From an uncultured Bacteroidales bacterium (lineage in GTDB: Bacteria; Bacteroidota; Bacteroidia; Bacteroidales; Bacteroidaceae): a DNA stretch of 64,000 bases. The notes beneath the pieces are model-generated. The model was not told where the DNA came from. It saw only the letters and a list, made by a program, of their open reading frames with translations, and searched no databases. Numbering within the stretch: position 1 is the stretch's first letter; every line of letters starts with the position of its first letter. Positions 8,443-17,203 of the stretch are shown here, in pieces. Position numbers and translations under genes: made by a program. The stretch covers positions 62,001 through 126,000 of the forward strand of contig CACYLU010000005.1 in the NCBI GenBank assembly GCA_902775375.1, given 5' to 3'.

Positions 8443-8964
8443 ATGATGGCTGTCGTATTGACGACATGCTTGATTTCATGCTCACAGAAAGAGGCTCAGC
8501 AAGAAAACGTAGAAGAAGGTCAGGAACAAGCAGATACCACAACCTCTGCAACCCCGAAAGCTAACGCTACCATGAGTCCAGAGGACTTCGTAGCATATTT
8601 GGAAAGTTGTGGCAAGTATTTCCTCGCTACTATGGATGGTGATCAGCCACGTGTCCGTCCTTTCAGTTTCTGCGATGTCATCAACGGTGAGGTGTATTTC
8701 ATGACACGCAAGTACAAGGATGTATATAAGCAACTGGTAAAGAATCCTAAGGTGCAAATTGCAGCATTCCCCAACGAAGGACGTGGCTGGATGCGTATCA
8801 CCTGCAAATTGGTGGAAGCTGAAAACCCCGAGGTTCGCACTCATTTCCTTGACAAATACCCCAGCATGAAAGAGGCACATCCAGTTGATGATCCTGATTA
8901 TGCTTTCATGAAACTGGTGGGCATCACTGCTGTAGTGGGTAAGAATGTATATAGCGTAAAATAA
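8443..8964 (+). CDS. Pyridoxamine 5'-phosphate oxidase-family protein with lipoprotein-like N-terminus, probably 5'-truncated
   Basis: Residues about 45-170 form a split-barrel flavin-binding domain (FVAYLESCGKYFLATMDGDQ, then RVRPFSFCDVINGEVYFMT), as in general-stress PPOX-like FMN proteins. The N-terminus reads MMAVVLTTCLISCSQ: a lipobox-like LISC but no positively charged residues before the hydrophobic stretch. Lipoprotein signals normally start with lysine or arginine, so the true beginning was probably lost with the promoter in the same event that truncated the divergent AraC gene. The protein may no longer be expressed or exported. The catalytic core looks intact. Confidence 0.75.
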   Translation: MMAVVLTTCLISCSQKEAQQENVEEGQEQADTTTSATPKANATMSPEDFVAYLESCGKYFLATMDGDQPRVRPFSFCDVINGEVYFMTRKYKDVYKQLVKNPKVQIAAFPNEGRGWMRITCKLVEAENPEVRTHFLDKYPSMKEAHPVDDPDYAFMKLVGITAVVGKNVYSVK

Positions 8965-8986
8965 TCAGCTTAACTGCACCCCCCAA

Positions 8987-9020
8987 AAAGCCTAGACTTA
9001 TAAAAGTCTGGGCTTTCTTT
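8987..9020. terminator. Bidirectional terminator between two converging oxidase-family genes
   Basis: AAAGCC and AGACTT at 8987-8999 pair with AAGTCT and GGCTTT at 9004-9016. T-rich sequence follows on the plus strand. Confidence 0.7.
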
Positions 9021-9510
9021 ATTTCTTCCTTACTAGTTCTATTGCTTCTTTGCCAGTAAGATGCTCAATATCAAAGCGGATGGCCAGCATACAGGCACAA
9101 CCTTTTTCAAGCTCTTTCTGAAAGCCTTCATCATCGCCTGGGTTATATCTTTCAGAAAGCAAACGTGCTGCCTGCATCTTCTCAGCATCATCCTCTACTA
9201 TATGTATTCTCCCAAAGGCTATCACACTTCGGAAATAGGTAGTATATTCCTTAGGATGAATGATGTCTTGTTCGATAACGCAGAAGGAAGCCTTGTCGCA
9301 ATTACGGATGGCATCTACCTTGTGACCACTCAAGGCACTATGAAAATAAAGTTTCCCTTCTGCATATACATAGCTGATAGGCACAGCGTATGGATAGCCG
9401 TTATCACCCAACAACGCCAATGTGCCAGATGTTGCTTTCTTCAATATACCAACGCTCTCATCATCAGATAGCTGTTGGCGGAATCGCCTCATAGGTCTGA
9501 ACTGTTCCAT
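9019..9510 (-). CDS. Pyridoxamine 5'-phosphate oxidase-related flavoprotein (NimA-like family)
   Basis: The 163-residue protein matches the pyridoxamine-phosphate-oxidase-like flavin reductase family that includes nitroimidazole reductases. Seen are SGTLALLGDNGYPYAVPISYVY, then KLYFHSALSGHKVDAI and a central YTTYFRSVIAFGRI strand. It is probably a cytoplasmic FMN-dependent reductase. Family membership does not by itself imply drug resistance. The start MEQFRPMRRFRQQ is the natural N-terminus of this family. It converges with the other PPOX-family gene at 8443, an apparent coincidence of type rather than a duplication because the sequences differ strongly. Confidence 0.85.
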   Translation of the reverse strand: MEQFRPMRRFRQQLSDDESVGILKKATSGTLALLGDNGYPYAVPISYVYAEGKLYFHSALSGHKVDAIRNCDKASFCVIEQDIIHPKEYTTYFRSVIAFGRIHIVEDDAEKMQAARLLSERYNPGDDEGFQKELEKGCACMLAIRFDIEHLTGKEAIELVRKK

Positions 9511-9590
9511 AATTATAAAACTGAATTTGTTTTCTTACACAATAGGGCATCAATGTATTTTTAATATAAGGAGAAACAAGCAATAAAGAT

Positions 9591-9899
9591 TCAATCATAA
9601 TACTCTATCTGAAGCTCGTCACTCACTAAGATATCTTCGTGATAGCTATCATCGTATGAATATACAATGCCCAGCCCCCGATATACAGAAGGTACTTTCA
9701 GGGTATCCAGTAAATGCCATTTCGGAGTGCCGTAATCATATGACGCACGATCAAGCAAAAGGCGGTTGGCGATATAATCAAAGCGATAATAGCCTCCTCC
9801 GATGCACTGGTCACCTGGTTGCAGCAGGTCTTTATGAAGATTGACCATACCGAGGCGAAGCACCCCGTCTAATGTTATTATGAATTTAGGTTGTGACAT
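9591..9899 (-). CDS. Conserved hypothetical protein
   Basis: This 102-residue protein is rich in tyrosine and aspartate (GGYYRFDYIANRLLLDRASY, VYSYDDSYHEDILVSDE). It has no signal peptide or membrane segment. I do not recognise the family. It has its own -7 box at 9948-9955 and no operon partner. Confidence 0.6.
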   Translation of the reverse strand: MSQPKFIITLDGVLRLGMVNLHKDLLQPGDQCIGGGYYRFDYIANRLLLDRASYDYGTPKWHLLDTLKVPSVYRGLGIVYSYDDSYHEDILVSDELQIEYYD

Positions 9900-9947
9900 A
9901 ACATGAAGTCCTATAATTATTACACTCTATTGAACAATTATTTAATG

Positions 9948-9955
9948 CAAAAATA
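9948..9955 (-). promoter_or_regulatory. Promoter -7 box of the 9591 gene
   Basis: On the minus strand the sequence reads TATTTTTG followed by C, matching TAnnTTTG, about 50 bases before the start. Confidence 0.5.
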
Positions 9956-9976
9956 CAAAATAATGCACAAAATAAT

Positions 9977-9984
9977 TATCTTTG
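9977..9984 (+). promoter_or_regulatory. Promoter -7 box of the flavodoxin-fold reductase gene
   Basis: TATCTTTG matches TAnnTTTG and lies 49 bases before the ATG at 10034. It is divergent from the minus-strand box at 9948. Confidence 0.5.
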
Positions 9985-10033
9985 TCATAAGAAGAAATAC
10001 ATATAAGTTGAACCCATATAATAGAATTGTAAA

Positions 10034-10696
10034 ATGAAGAAGGTTATCATAATTGATGGAGGGCCGAGAAAGAACTTCAACACAGCGTCGATGCTACAGA
10101 AATTTGCTGATGGAGTTGCCTCTGTAAGTAGCGACATTGAAGTAAAGACCATACGTCTTTATGGCATCGATTATAAAGGATGTATGTCGTGTATGGCTTG
10201 TAAGGTGAAAGGCAAGGCATCTAACATCTGCAAGTTCAAGGATGCGCTGACTCCTATACTGGAAGATATAGCCAATGCCGATGGCCTGGTATTAGGCTCA
10301 CCGATATACTTTGGCGATGTGACAGGTCAGATGCGTACATTTCTGGAGCGTCTTACATTTCCCTGGCTCTCTTATAACGACTATAGCATAACTGCCCCGA
10401 AGAAGATGCCTGTAGTGTTAGTGGAGACTATGAACGGGACTCCAGAAAGGAACAACAGTCAGGGCTATGGTTCAATGGAGTACTGTATCAAAGCTGCCCA
10501 CGGCGAGCCTGAACGTCTTATTGCCTATAATACCTACCAGGTGAAGAACTACGAACGTTTTGAACTGGCAGGATTCTCAGAAGAAAACAAGCGTCAGTAC
10601 CGTGAGGAGCATTGGGAAGAAGATCTGCAAAAGGCATATGAGGCAGGAAAGCGGATGGCAGAGAGACTTGCATCCCTATCAAAATACGGCGGATGA
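10034..10696 (+). CDS. NAD(P)H-dependent flavodoxin-family reductase
   Basis: The 220-residue protein has a flavodoxin fold: N-terminal strand and phosphate loop VIIIDGGPRKNFNTASML, then GLVLGSPIYFGDVTGQMRTFLERL, the usual FMN-binding segment of NADPH-dependent FMN reductases. The cysteine-rich GCMSCMACK at about residues 51-59 is typical of the iron-sulfur-flavoprotein-like subgroup. The reaction is electron transfer from NAD(P)H through FMN; the acceptor is unknown. It is cytoplasmic and probably monocistronic. Confidence 0.85.
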   Translation: MKKVIIIDGGPRKNFNTASMLQKFADGVASVSSDIEVKTIRLYGIDYKGCMSCMACKVKGKASNICKFKDALTPILEDIANADGLVLGSPIYFGDVTGQMRTFLERLTFPWLSYNDYSITAPKKMPVVLVETMNGTPERNNSQGYGSMEYCIKAAHGEPERLIAYNTYQVKNYERFELAGFSEENKRQYREEHWEEDLQKAYEAGKRMAERLASLSKYGG

Positions 10697-10756
10697 TTGC
10701 CTGTCCGATCCTTCCTGCACCAACTGGGATAAAATTACTTTGCCTTAAAACACTTA

Positions 10757-10788
10757 TTGAAAACCAAGTAAAAAAAGGAGTACCTTTG
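10757..10788 (+). promoter_or_regulatory. Promoter of the DUF1294/solute-binding fusion gene
   Basis: TTG at 10757-10759, a 21-bp spacer and TACCTTTG at 10781-10788 lie just before the ATG at 10809. Confidence 0.6.
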
Positions 10789-10808
10789 CAAAAAGGGATC
10801 GTAATAAA

Positions 10809-12218
10809 ATGGTTGAGTACTTGATAGATATGATTGAAAGACTTACTACGCGGGGTGATGCATTGCTTATCTACCTTGTTGTTATCAACGTAGTCACTTT
10901 CATCATGTATGGTATCGACAAGTGGAAGGCAAAAGAATCAATGTGGAGGATTCCTGAGGCTACTCTACTTGGAATGGCAATAATAGGTGGGAGCATCGGG
11001 GCTTGGCTGGGAATGAGAGTGTGGCATCACAAGACTTTGCATAAGAAGTTCAGATATGGCATACCTCTTATATTAATTGTTCAAATAGCATTGTTCTTCC
11101 TCTGCGCTTGTGGGACATCTTCTGTTTCACAACGCTCAACCTATGGAATTGAGCAGGACAGCATTGAAGCGATATCGGACAAAGTATGGGCATATAGTCA
11201 AGGACACCCAAACGGATTCACACTTGACATCCGTACAATGTCTGAACCTAAAGAAGGTATTGCTGTGAGCTATAGTATGACACAGAACAGTCATTCGCGA
11301 AATCAACTCGACATGGTGGTGCGTCATGCGCTACGAAACGATGGCTATATAGGAGGGTGGTTTAGTAGTGCTGATAGTCTATATTTCTTTGACAGTTCAA
11401 AGCTATTTCCTGAGACTTCATTGAAAGAGGCGCTCCTATTTGGGAAAGCAAACGGACAGCTATCGGTATTTATTCTTTCCACTTCTACTGAAATTCCTGT
11501 AAATGGAAAGGTGGCTGAAATAATAGAGCGAGATACTTTGCTAGTTGGTACAACAGGGGACTATCGTCCACTATCATTTTGTGAAGAAGATGGTACATAT
11601 TGGGGGTTCGGCATAGAGGTCGCAAAAGAAATAGCAAAAAGGTTGGGCGTTGAAACAAAATTTGCCAAGACTTCATGGCCTACACTTTCGGCTGACGTGT
11701 TGGCAGAGCCTCAGCTATTTGACCTCGCCATTGGGGGCATCACCATCACTGATGCTCGAAAGAAGAACATGCTGATGAGCGATGGCTATCTAGCAAACGG
11801 AAAGACTATACTTTGCCGAGCAGCAGATGCAAACCGTTTTCATTGCTTGGCCGACATTGACAAACCAGATGTGCGTGTGATGGTAAATCCTGGAGGGCTG
11901 AACGAGCAATTTGCCGACGAATACCTAACGCATGCTACTACCATCGTGCATCAACAAAACGAGGAAATTCCCTCACTCATAGCAGAAGGCATGGCCGATG
12001 TGATGATTACAGAGATAACTGAGGCTCCCTATTATGTGCAGACAGATGCCCGTCTGGCCGCTCCACTTCTGAACAAGCCCTTCACTCACGGCGAGATTGG
12101 CGTGCTGATGCGAAAGGGGCAAGAAGATTTGTTGCTGATGGTAAACAACTGCATCAATCAAATGAAAGAAGATGGCACACTTCGTCGGCTACTGGAAAAG
12201 TACGGACTTCATCGATGA
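10809..12218 (+). CDS. DUF1294 membrane domain fused to family 3 solute-binding (cyclohexadienyl dehydratase-like) protein
   Basis: This 469-residue protein joins three parts. Residues 1-95 are a DUF1294 membrane unit (GIDKWKAKESMWRIPEATLL and GGSIGAWLGMRVWHHKT) with three hydrophobic helices. Residues about 110-225 are a soluble segment I cannot name. Residues about 226-469 are a type 2 periplasmic binding fold (LLVGTTGDYRPLSF, then FGIEVAKEIAKRLGVE and DLAIGGITITDARKK), as in amino-acid-binding proteins and PheC-like dehydratases. The last DUF1294 helix runs directly into LFFLCACGTSS, a lipobox-like site, so it seems to stand in for the signal peptide of a formerly separate lipoprotein. The ligand is unknown. 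Confidence 0.8.
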   Translation: MVEYLIDMIERLTTRGDALLIYLVVINVVTFIMYGIDKWKAKESMWRIPEATLLGMAIIGGSIGAWLGMRVWHHKTLHKKFRYGIPLILIVQIALFFLCACGTSSVSQRSTYGIEQDSIEAISDKVWAYSQGHPNGFTLDIRTMSEPKEGIAVSYSMTQNSHSRNQLDMVVRHALRNDGYIGGWFSSADSLYFFDSSKLFPETSLKEALLFGKANGQLSVFILSTSTEIPVNGKVAEIIERDTLLVGTTGDYRPLSFCEEDGTYWGFGIEVAKEIAKRLGVETKFAKTSWPTLSADVLAEPQLFDLAIGGITITDARKKNMLMSDGYLANGKTILCRAADANRFHCLADIDKPDVRVMVNPGGLNEQFADEYLTHATTIVHQQNEEIPSLIAEGMADVMITEITEAPYYVQTDARLAAPLLNKPFTHGEIGVLMRKGQEDLLLMVNNCINQMKEDGTLRRLLEKYGLHR

Positions 12219-12242
12219 GTACTTAGTTGAAAATCCATTGCA

Positions 12243-13673
12243 CTATTTCAAGCGTCTAAGTAGTTCCAATAGTACTTGCCAAATGTCGTCGATGGTTTTC
12301 ATCTCCACGCGCTCACTAGCAGAATGTGGTTCCACAATGCGGGGGCCAATGCTAGCCATTTGGATGCCTGGATAGTGCTGCACGAAAAAACCTGCTTCGA
12401 GCACGAAGTGCATGGCCACCATACGAGGGCGCCAACCCAGTACGTCGAAAAAGGTATCGCTGGTGAGTTGCAGGAAGGGTGAGTGTTGGTCTTCTTGCCA
12501 AGCCGGTGCCGACATGATGGTTTCTGACGTAGCACCAACTGAGGCAAAATTAGAGGCAATATCCTTGCTAAGTTGCTCCATCACGGCATCGATGAAACTA
12601 CGTGTATGGGTAGAAACAAAGAGGTGGTCGGACTCTGTCACGATGCGTCCAATATTATTGGATGTTTCTACTGCATCCTGCATCAACTCACTCATTTTTA
12701 CTACCCCCTGTGGCGTTTTCGATAAAGCACAAAGCAGTGCATTGACAGTATCTTTAGGGATAATCTTTTCCTGTGGTTCGCAAGGAAGAATAGAGCAATG
12801 CATATTAGCATCAGTGGGGTATTCATGGCGCATCCATTCGTTGATGTACTTTTCCTGTTCAATAATTACTGTAGCCTCATTCGCTGGAATGCAGATTGTT
12901 AAGCTAGCAGTTGATGCGATGGAGGCATTAGCCTCACCCACTTGAATGTTGGCAAGGAGATAGTCGCATACTTTGCCGAAAGTCTCCAACAATTTCTTTA
13001 CAGCAACAACGGCACTGCAACGTCCTTTGTTGATGTCAACACCTGAATGTCCTCCCAATCCACCTTCAAAACGGATTTGGTACCAAGTATATAGACCTAA
13101 CGGTGCTTGTTCCATTTGCATTGGCAGACGATGGAACTGCAAACATGCTCCTGCAGCACCTGTAGTGATTGTGTCGTAGTCTTCTGAGTCGAGGTTGATA
13201 ACCTTACGCCCGCGCAGAAAATCTTTTGACAGCTGGGCAGCACCTGACATTCCATCCTCTTCGTTAGTGGTGGTGATTACTTCCAAAGCAGGATGTGCGA
13301 TGCTGTCACTTTCCAGAACAGCTAGCGCCATCGACAAGCCAATACCATTGTCGGCTCCCAAAGATGTGCCAATCGCCTTCATCCATCCATTTTCAATGTA
13401 TGTCTTAATGGGATCGTTGAGTGGATCAAGCATTCCCACGCACACCATATCCATGTGGTTAAGCAGCACAATAGGTTCTGCTGCCTCGTAACCCGGTGTA
13501 GCTGATTTACGAATGACTATACAGTTTTCGGCATCGCGCTCATAGTCTAGATGGAGACGTTGTGCAAAAAGACAAAGATAGTCGGCCACGCGCTCTTCGT
13601 GATGTGAAGGACGTGGTATCTGATTGAGTTCTCTAAAAATGCTCAATACACGCTCTGAAGTAATTTTAGGCAT
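12243..13673 (-). CDS. pepD: Beta-Ala-His dipeptidase / cytosol non-specific dipeptidase
   Basis: This 476-residue M20-family metallopeptidase cleaves dipeptides such as Xaa-His in the cytoplasm. Visible zinc-ligand motifs are LNHMDMVCV (H73), GADNGIG (D108) and TTNEEDGMSG (E138/E139), then NLDSEDYD. Length and motif spacing match PepD. The start is ATG 13673. A longer reading to 13700 begins with the TTG of the promoter box TAACTTTG (13698-13705, minus strand) and is rejected. It converges with the preceding fusion gene with only 24 bp between stops. Confidence 0.92.
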   Translation of the reverse strand: MPKITSERVLSIFRELNQIPRPSHHEERVADYLCLFAQRLHLDYERDAENCIVIRKSATPGYEAAEPIVLLNHMDMVCVGMLDPLNDPIKTYIENGWMKAIGTSLGADNGIGLSMALAVLESDSIAHPALEVITTTNEEDGMSGAAQLSKDFLRGRKVINLDSEDYDTITTGAAGACLQFHRLPMQMEQAPLGLYTWYQIRFEGGLGGHSGVDINKGRCSAVVAVKKLLETFGKVCDYLLANIQVGEANASIASTASLTICIPANEATVIIEQEKYINEWMRHEYPTDANMHCSILPCEPQEKIIPKDTVNALLCALSKTPQGVVKMSELMQDAVETSNNIGRIVTESDHLFVSTHTRSFIDAVMEQLSKDIASNFASVGATSETIMSAPAWQEDQHSPFLQLTSDTFFDVLGWRPRMVAMHFVLEAGFFVQHYPGIQMASIGPRIVEPHSASERVEMKTIDDIWQVLLELLRRLK

Positions 13674-13697
13674 ATCTGAAATAATTAAAATTTTATG

Positions 13698-13705
13698 CAA
13701 AGTTA
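13698..13705 (-). promoter_or_regulatory. Promoter -7 box of pepD
   Basis: The minus strand reads TAACTTTG followed by CAT, a consensus -7 box 25 bases before the ATG. It shows that the TTG inside it is not a start codon. Confidence 0.6.
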
Positions 13706-13755
13706 GTGTTTTTACGTATTAAGGGGGAAAAAATGAGAATTAACTTCGCGTAAGG

Positions 13756-13787
13756 TTTGATTGATTTGTCACTTATTATTAACTTTG
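13756..13787 (+). promoter_or_regulatory. Promoter of the GH106 gene
   Basis: TTTG at 13756-13759, a 20-bp spacer and TAACTTTG at 13780-13787 are a full consensus match, 31 bases before the ATG. Confidence 0.75.
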
Positions 13788-13818
13788 TAAAGAAAAGTAT
13801 TAAAATGGTTTTGTTTTT

Positions 13819-16800
13819 ATGCTAGCAAAAAAAATATCAGTTGCTATAGCTATAATACTATCAGCTATCTCATGTACTCCCCAAAACTCTATTGAGGAGT
13901 TGCAGAGAGGTTGGGAGAATCCCCCACTGAGTGCCCGCAACCGCGTATGGTGGCATTGGATGAACGGAAATATCACCAAAGAAGGCATTCGCAAAGACCT
14001 CCAATGGATGAAAGATACCCGTCAAGGAGGCGTTCATAACTTCGATGCAGCACTGGGTACACCCACTATAGTGGATAAACGTCTTATCTATATGGATGAA
14101 GGTTGGAAGGACGCATTTGCTTACGCTGTTAAAGTGGCAGATTCATTGGGATTGGAGTTTACTGTGGCTTCTGCTCCGGGATGGAGTTCAACTGGCGGTC
14201 CGTGGGTGAGCGAGCAGGATGCAATGAAAAAGCTGGTGTGGAGCGAAGCATATGCTTCTGGAAATGTTAATATGTCCCTACCAGAGCCACCACACACTAC
14301 AGGTGCGTTCTTGGACGGAGCTCCTGCAGGACGTGGTACTGCTGGTACGAACTATGAATACTATGAAGACATTGCGGTTATCGCCGTCAAACAGCCAGCA
14401 GACCGTCAGACAGTCTCATCATTAGGAGCTAAGGTGACAGCCAGTGGTGGTAATTTCACATTGCAACAACTCACTAATGGCAGTATCTCAGATGCCGTAA
14501 TGCTACCTCGTGACGACAAGGCTGGATTTGCCTGGATACAATACGAATTCCCAACCTCAGTCACCATTAAGTCACTGAAAATGGTGGGTGCAGGAAGCGG
14601 TAGGTTTGGCGACGGGCCAGCTATGACACAGTTGGAAGCCAGTGATGATGGAATAACTTTCAAGACTGTATGTGATGTCCGTAGTGGCAGTGTGGCTCAA
14701 GTTACGATGTCTGTTCCTGTAACAACTGCCAAGTATTTCCGTGTGAAAGTGGCTAACCCTAGAGCTATGGGAGGAGGATTCTTTGGCACGGGCGGTGGTC
14801 CATCCGCTCCTCCTGCAGGCACCATGATTGCCGAACTTGAACTATACCCTTACTCAAGGGTGCATCGTTTTGAGGATAAGGCTGCTTTCTCTTCCGCTTC
14901 AAATCTTACTGCTGTACCTACTCCTACAGCGCAGAATGAGGTTTTTCCTTCTGTTGAAGATGTTGTGGATGTAACTGCAAATTATATTAATGGCAAACTC
15001 TCTTGGAACGCCCCTGAGGGCAACTGGAAAATTATCCGCTACGGATGGTCGCTAACAGGTAAACAGAACCACCCTGCCCCATTGGAGGCAACAGGTCTGG
15101 AGGTGGACAAATTAGACCCCGAAGCTTGGACAAGGTATTTCCACAACTATCTTGATATGTATAAGGATGCCTCCGATGGATTGATGGGACAACGAGGCGT
15201 GCAATATGTACTCACCGATAGCTACGAGGCTGAATGTGAGACATGGACTCCCGCTATGTTCAATGAGTTCAAGACCCGTAGGGGATATGACCTGAAGAAA
15301 TGGCTTCCAGTATTATCTGGTGAAATCATTGGTTCTCCCCAGCAAAGCGATGCCTTCCTCTTCGATTGGCGCACAACCATTGGAGAACTGATTGCCGACA
15401 ACTACACACTTCTTTCCAAGATTGCAAAAGAGGACTATGGCATGTTGGGACGCTATACCGAAAGTCATGAAGGCGGTCGTGCCTATGTGGGTGACGGTAT
15501 GGATCTGAAAGCTACCGCAGAAGTGCCGATGAGTGCGATGTGGGTAACAGCGCCTTGGGTACCAGTTGGACCGGACGGGCAGCCAGACATGAGTGTGTAT
15601 GATGCAGACGACAAGGAGTCGGCTTCTGTTGCTCATATCTACGGACAAAACATTGCTGCAGCCGAGTCAATGACGGCTCCTGGTGGTGGAGGTAAATCAT
15701 ATTCTTATCATCCAGGAAATCTCAAGTATGTAGCTGACCGTGAACTTTCTAATGGTATCAACCGCTTTGTCATCCACGAAAGTGCTCACCAACCAGATGA
15801 TGTGCATGTACCAGGTATGTCTTTGGGTGGCATCGGGCAATGGTTCAACCGTCATGACAGTTGGGCTCCGATGGCTGACATTTGGGCGGATTACATGTCA
15901 CGCAGCTGCTTTATGTTGCAGGCAGGCAAGAATGTTGCCGACATACTTTATTATTATGGCGAAGATGCCAATATTACTTCTCTTTTCCAGCGTTCCCCAT
16001 CTATTCCTATAGGTTATCAATGGGATTATCTTAACCCAGACGGATTGCTACATCATATTTCATATGATAAAGGACAGTTGGTATCAACAGGTGGTACTGC
16101 TTATAAGGTTCTTTGGATGGACCGCAATATGGAAGTTATGTCTATGCCTGTTCTCAAAAAGATTGCATCCCTCGTACAGGCAGGAGCTTGGATTGGCGGT
16201 GTACGTCCTTCGAGACCAGCATCACTTAATGATGACGTCACTGAATTTGCTGCCCTTGTAGCTGATATATGGGACAGCGGTAGAAACAATGTAGTGGAGA
16301 CCAAGGAACTGGCAGACTTGCTAAAAGCTGCTGGCATCTCAGAAGACGTAAATATCCCTGTTGGATTTAAGTTCTTGCACCGTACCCTCCCTGGCATAGA
16401 AATATATTGGGTTAATAAACCCGCTAAAGATTATCAGACTACTACCCTCTCTTTCCGTGTGAATGGTATGAAGCCCATGCTATGGCATCCTGATAATGGT
16501 CTACAAGAGGAAGTATCTTATACTCAACACGATGGACGGACTGATGTTAGACTAAATCTTGTCCCAGATGATGCTGTTTTTGTTGTTTTCTCAGGGAAAG
16601 CAGAAAACGAATTTATATCCCCGGCAGTAGTGAAGAAGAGTGAGACGCCATTGGATGGCAAATGGACAGTATATTTCCAGGAGAAGCGTGGTGCTCCAAC
16701 TTCAGCAGAATTTACTACTTTAGGAAGCTATACAGATTCCACTGACGAAGGAATCAAGTACTTTTCAGGCATTGCTAGTTTTACCAAATCTTTTGAAGTC

Positions 16801-17103
16801 CAACAAGGAGAAAAGACTGTACTCGACCTGGGGCGTGTAGCCGACTTAGCAAAGGTATATGTGAATGGAGAGTACTGTGGTGCAGCATGGAAGGAACCGT
16901 ACTTAGTGGATATTTCCAAAGCGGTAAAGCTTGGTAGCAACAGTCTTGAGGTGAAGGTTGCCAATGTATGGGTGAATCGCCTGATTGGTGACGAACAGCC
17001 TGGAGCCACACGAATCGGCTGGACTGATGCCCAAGGTTTCAATGGTCAAGAGCCATTGCTCCCTGCCGGTCTTTTAGGCCCTGTAAAAGTGATTAGCTAT
17101 TGA
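13819..17103 (+). CDS. GH106-type alpha-L-rhamnosidase
   Basis: This 1094-residue secreted protein begins with a lipoprotein signal (MLAKKISVAIAIILSAISC). It continues into a GH106 catalytic module with RVWWHWMNGNITKEGIRKDL near residue 42, GLEFTVASAPGWSSTGGPWV, and glutamate-bearing segments such as TESHEGG and IHESAHQPDD. A discoidin-like insert lies at about residues 200-340, and a C-terminal beta-sandwich contains VNGEYCGAAWKEPY. GH106 enzymes remove terminal rhamnose from plant or algal polysaccharides at the cell surface or in the periplasm. It is the first gene of the rhamnoside cluster with GH78 and an esterase. Confidence 0.88.
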   Translation: MLAKKISVAIAIILSAISCTPQNSIEELQRGWENPPLSARNRVWWHWMNGNITKEGIRKDLQWMKDTRQGGVHNFDAALGTPTIVDKRLIYMDEGWKDAFAYAVKVADSLGLEFTVASAPGWSSTGGPWVSEQDAMKKLVWSEAYASGNVNMSLPEPPHTTGAFLDGAPAGRGTAGTNYEYYEDIAVIAVKQPADRQTVSSLGAKVTASGGNFTLQQLTNGSISDAVMLPRDDKAGFAWIQYEFPTSVTIKSLKMVGAGSGRFGDGPAMTQLEASDDGITFKTVCDVRSGSVAQVTMSVPVTTAKYFRVKVANPRAMGGGFFGTGGGPSAPPAGTMIAELELYPYSRVHRFEDKAAFSSASNLTAVPTPTAQNEVFPSVEDVVDVTANYINGKLSWNAPEGNWKIIRYGWSLTGKQNHPAPLEATGLEVDKLDPEAWTRYFHNYLDMYKDASDGLMGQRGVQYVLTDSYEAECETWTPAMFNEFKTRRGYDLKKWLPVLSGEIIGSPQQSDAFLFDWRTTIGELIADNYTLLSKIAKEDYGMLGRYTESHEGGRAYVGDGMDLKATAEVPMSAMWVTAPWVPVGPDGQPDMSVYDADDKESASVAHIYGQNIAAAESMTAPGGGGKSYSYHPGNLKYVADRELSNGINRFVIHESAHQPDDVHVPGMSLGGIGQWFNRHDSWAPMADIWADYMSRSCFMLQAGKNVADILYYYGEDANITSLFQRSPSIPIGYQWDYLNPDGLLHHISYDKGQLVSTGGTAYKVLWMDRNMEVMSMPVLKKIASLVQAGAWIGGVRPSRPASLNDDVTEFAALVADIWDSGRNNVVETKELADLLKAAGISEDVNIPVGFKFLHRTLPGIEIYWVNKPAKDYQTTTLSFRVNGMKPMLWHPDNGLQEEVSYTQHDGRTDVRLNLVPDDAVFVVFSGKAENEFISPAVVKKSETPLDGKWTVYFQEKRGAPTSAEFTTLGSYTDSTDEGIKYFSGIASFTKSFEVQQGEKTVLDLGRVADLAKVYVNGEYCGAAWKEPYLVDISKAVKLGSNSLEVKVANVWVNRLIGDEQPGATRIGWTDAQGFNGQEPLLPAGLLGPVKVISY

Positions 17104-17129
17104 TACAAATTCAAAGAGGCGCAAATGAA

Positions 17130-17160
17130 TTGATATATTTGTCATAATAGTCTATCTTTG
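17130..17160 (+). promoter_or_regulatory. Promoter of the MBL-esterase-GH78 operon
   Basis: TTG at 17130-17132, 20 bp, then TATCTTTG at 17153-17160. It lies 43 bases before the ATG at 17204 and separates this operon from GH106. Confidence 0.65.
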
Positions 17161-17203
17161 TAAAAAAAACAGTTATAGAAAAAGGATTAAATACATTATA
17201 AAT

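Noticed and set aside
9019-9510. Reading the NimA-like protein as a metronidazole resistance gene
   Set aside because: The family is broad and most members are not resistance determinants. No insertion element or other context supports it.
13674-13700. Longer pepD, propeller, PpiD-like, Lnb-like and SulP readings starting with TTG
   Set aside because: In each case the TTG is the end of the promoter box TAnnTTTG, so it lies at or upstream of the transcription start.
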